Shown here: positions 5,077 through 6,410 of the stretch, piece after piece
Layout of the letters: every line of letters starts with the position of its first letter
Position numbering within the stretch: the stretch's first letter is position 1
NCBI GenBank assembly: GCA_900768705.1
Contig: CAAGEB010000153.1
Coordinates: 1-6,410, forward strand
From: Oscillospiraceae bacterium
GTDB lineage: Bacteria > Bacillota > Clostridia > Oscillospirales > Ruminococcaceae
DNA length: 6,410 nucleotides
Direction of reading: 5' to 3'
Program-made: the position numbers and the translations under genes
The notes under the pieces: model-generated
Seen by the model: the letters and a program-made list of their open reading frames with translations, nothing else
What the model was told of the DNA's origin: nothing
The model's database searches: none

Positions 5077-6304
5077 AAATTCAAAAACCTGCGAGGTTAT
5101 CGTCGTGGGAGCCGGAGCAGCAGGAATGATGGCGGCAATAACGGCGGCGGAGCGGGGGAAGAGGGTTCTGCTTATTGAAAAGAACGACCGTCCCGGAAAA
5201 AAGCTTGCCATTACAGGCAAAGGCAGATGCAATGTTACAAACAACTGTGATATTCCCGAGCTGATAAGGAACATTCCCCGCAATCCTAAATTTCTTTACA
5301 GTGCATTTTCCCGGTTTGCCCCCGCCGATACCATGAAATTTTTTGAGGAAATGGGAGTGCCGCTGAAAACAGAGCGTGGGAAGCGGGTTTTTCCCGTTTC
5401 CGACAAAGCGGCGGATATTGTGAACGCTCTGGAAAATCGTCTGCGCCGAAATGGAGTAAAAATTCTCCGTGAGGAGGTCCGTTCGCTGATAATCGAAGAA
5501 AACCGCTGCTGCGGCGTTAATTGCAGGAATAATTCCTATTTGGGAAAAACCGTTATCTTAGCCTGCGGCGGAGCTTCTTATCCGAAAACTGGTTCGGACG
5601 GTTACGGCTGCAGGCTGGCGGAGCAGGCGGGACATACCGTCGTAAAACTTGAGCCGTCACTTTCCGCAATGGTGACAAAAGAAAAGTGGGTAAAGAAGGC
5701 TTGCGGGCTAACTCTGCGAAATACGGCTATGAGGCTGTATGACGGAAATAAAGCCATATACGAAGATTTCGGCGAGGTGATGTTTACTGCGGACGGAATC
5801 GGCGGAGCCACCGTTCTGAGCGCTTCGGCGCACATACCGAGTATGGAGGCGGGCAGATACAGTGTGATTCTCGACCTGAAACCCGCCTTGAATGAAAAGC
5901 AGCTGGATGCAAGAATACTGCGGGATTTTGCCGCAGGACACGGTAAAACCCTTGCAGAAGTTCTCCGCGGGCTGCTTCCGGGAGAGCTCTGCCTGCCGAT
6001 AGCGGAACTGGCAGGAATTTCCCCGGATAAAAAGGTGGATGAAATCACCAAAAAAGAGCGGAGCGGACTGTTGAATTTGCTGAAAAATCTGAAGCTGGAA
6101 ATAGCGGGGTTTCGTCCTTTAAGCGAGGCAATTGTTACCAGAGGCGGGGTATCCACCAAGGAAATATTCCCGAAAACTATGGAGAGCAGACTTTGCCCGG
6201 GACTGTTTTTCGCAGGTGAATTGATTGATGTGGACGGATATACCGGGGGCTTTAATCTCCAGATAGCCTTTGCCACGGGAAGAACTGCAGGGTTTTCCGT
6301 ATGA
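5054..6304 (+). CDS. HI0933/YhiN/BaiN family FAD-dependent oxidoreductase
   Basis: The 416-residue flavoprotein belongs to the HI0933-like family, variously annotated as BaiN or aminoacetone oxidase-like; its substrate is unknown. The FAD-binding Rossmann motif VIVVGAGAAG is at 15-24. The family signature GKKLAITGKGRCNVTN spans 48-63, ACGGASYPKTGSDGYG spans 170-185, and the C-terminal VTRGGVSTKEI (361-371) and FFAGELIDVDGYTGGFNLQI (385-404) complete the FAD site. The segment FTADGIGGATVLSAS (244-258) departs from the commoner FTHxGxSGP form. The start is not certain: ATG at 5054 (weak GGGA five bases upstream) or 5063; both overlap the regulator gene, and translation is probably coupled. No membrane segment or signal peptide is seen. 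Confidence 0.9.
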   Translation: MKYMTEAENSKTCEVIVVGAGAAGMMAAITAAERGKRVLLIEKNDRPGKKLAITGKGRCNVTNNCDIPELIRNIPRNPKFLYSAFSRFAPADTMKFFEEMGVPLKTERGKRVFPVSDKAADIVNALENRLRRNGVKILREEVRSLIIEENRCCGVNCRNNSYLGKTVILACGGASYPKTGSDGYGCRLAEQAGHTVVKLEPSLSAMVTKEKWVKKACGLTLRNTAMRLYDGNKAIYEDFGEVMFTADGIGGATVLSASAHIPSMEAGRYSVILDLKPALNEKQLDARILRDFAAGHGKTLAEVLRGLLPGELCLPIAELAGISPDKKVDEITKKERSGLLNLLKNLKLEIAGFRPLSEAIVTRGGVSTKEIFPKTMESRLCPGLFFAGELIDVDGYTGGFNLQIAFATGRTAGFSV

Positions 6305-6351
6305 TTTTAGGTCACCTCTAAAAACCTTGTTTGAGATAAAATCAGCAGTGC

Positions 6352-6398
6352 ACGCCGTCTGCTTCTGTCAACAAGCGAAAGCTTTGTAGCGACGGCGT
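6352..6398. repeat. Nested hairpin element
   Basis: ACGCCGTC (6352-6359) and GACGGCGT (6391-6398) form a perfect 8-bp outer stem. Inside it ACAAGC (6371-6376) pairs with GCTTTGT (6381-6387), with one bulged T, around a GAAA tetraloop. This is a compact, RNA-like fold. It may be a dispersed repeat or part of a downstream transcript's leader. Confidence 0.5.
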
Positions 6399-6408
6399 CC
6401 GTGCCGTC
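6391..6408. repeat. Alternative GACGGC/GCCGTC hairpin
   Basis: GACGGC (6391-6396) can instead pair with GCCGTC (6403-6408) across a six-base loop. It competes with the outer stem of the neighbouring element for the same bases. The right-hand context is cut by the window edge. Confidence 0.4.
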
Positions 6409-6410
6409 AC

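Larger units (their letters stand above)
6305..6410. other. Non-coding palindrome-rich right edge
   Basis: No gene is visible. TTTTAG (6305-6310) and CTAAAA (6318-6323) form a small stem, but no T-run follows, so a terminator for the flavoprotein operon cannot be called with confidence. The remainder is occupied by nested inverted repeats up to the window edge. The style recalls the left edge, and both contain GACGGC and CCGTCA. Confidence 0.45.

Noticed and set aside
5602..6276. 224-codon open frame on the minus strand
   Set aside because: Serine/proline-rich shadow of the flavoprotein gene, whose family motifs are on the plus strand.
1..6410. CRISPR array, tRNA or rRNA
   Set aside because: No regularly spaced direct repeats and no tRNA cloverleaf or rRNA segments were seen on either strand.

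Overview
The window looks like chromosomal DNA of a gut-type Clostridia, most likely Ruminococcus or a related member of the Oscillospiraceae. The reasons are the strong AGGAGG ribosome binding sites, the mid-range GC content, an RpiR-type regulator overlapping a HI0933-family flavoprotein gene, and Gp6/A118-type siphophage head proteins. The genus is an inference. It rests partly on an unverified memory of similar intergenic repeats in Ruminococcus genomes.

Left part (163-3827, minus strand): a compact operon of phage head-assembly genes. In transcription order it reads portal (SPP1 Gp6-like, 450 aa), short scaffolding protein (118 aa), major capsid protein (HK97 fold inferred, 293 aa), head-tail connector (124 aa), minor capsid/head-closure protein (114 aa), and a 44-residue basic protein. 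All frames are intact with good ribosome binding sites. There is no terminase, protease, tail, lysis, integrase or replication gene in the window. The gene just upstream of the portal is the divergent regulator, so no terminase can precede the portal in this operon. The set could assemble a head with a portal vertex and connector, but nothing visible here would package DNA or build a tail.

The spaces around the capsid gene are unusual. On the coding strand both gaps that flank it carry a four-tract G-quadruplex motif (2105-2120 and 1063-1081). The second sits in the loop of a perfect 8-bp hairpin. These could help set capsid level against scaffold and connector.

Middle (3828-4218): a divergent control region. 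It holds a good sigma-A promoter for the plus-strand genes, an extended -10 promoter for the head operon, a perfect 15-bp palindrome between them with extra TTGCA/TGCAA boxes, and a roughly 180-nt leader with competing stems ahead of the regulator.

Right part (4219-6304, plus strand): an RpiR/MurR-type regulator with HTH and SIS domains, and an overlapping flavoprotein of the HI0933/YhiN/BaiN family. This pair looks like ordinary chromosomal content.

Edges: positions 1-162 and 6305-6410 are non-coding and rich in palindromes (2-68, 80-105, 6352-6398, 6391-6408), with the character of dispersed intergenic repeats. The main point of interest is the stand-alone, apparently intact capsid-assembly operon and its control elements.
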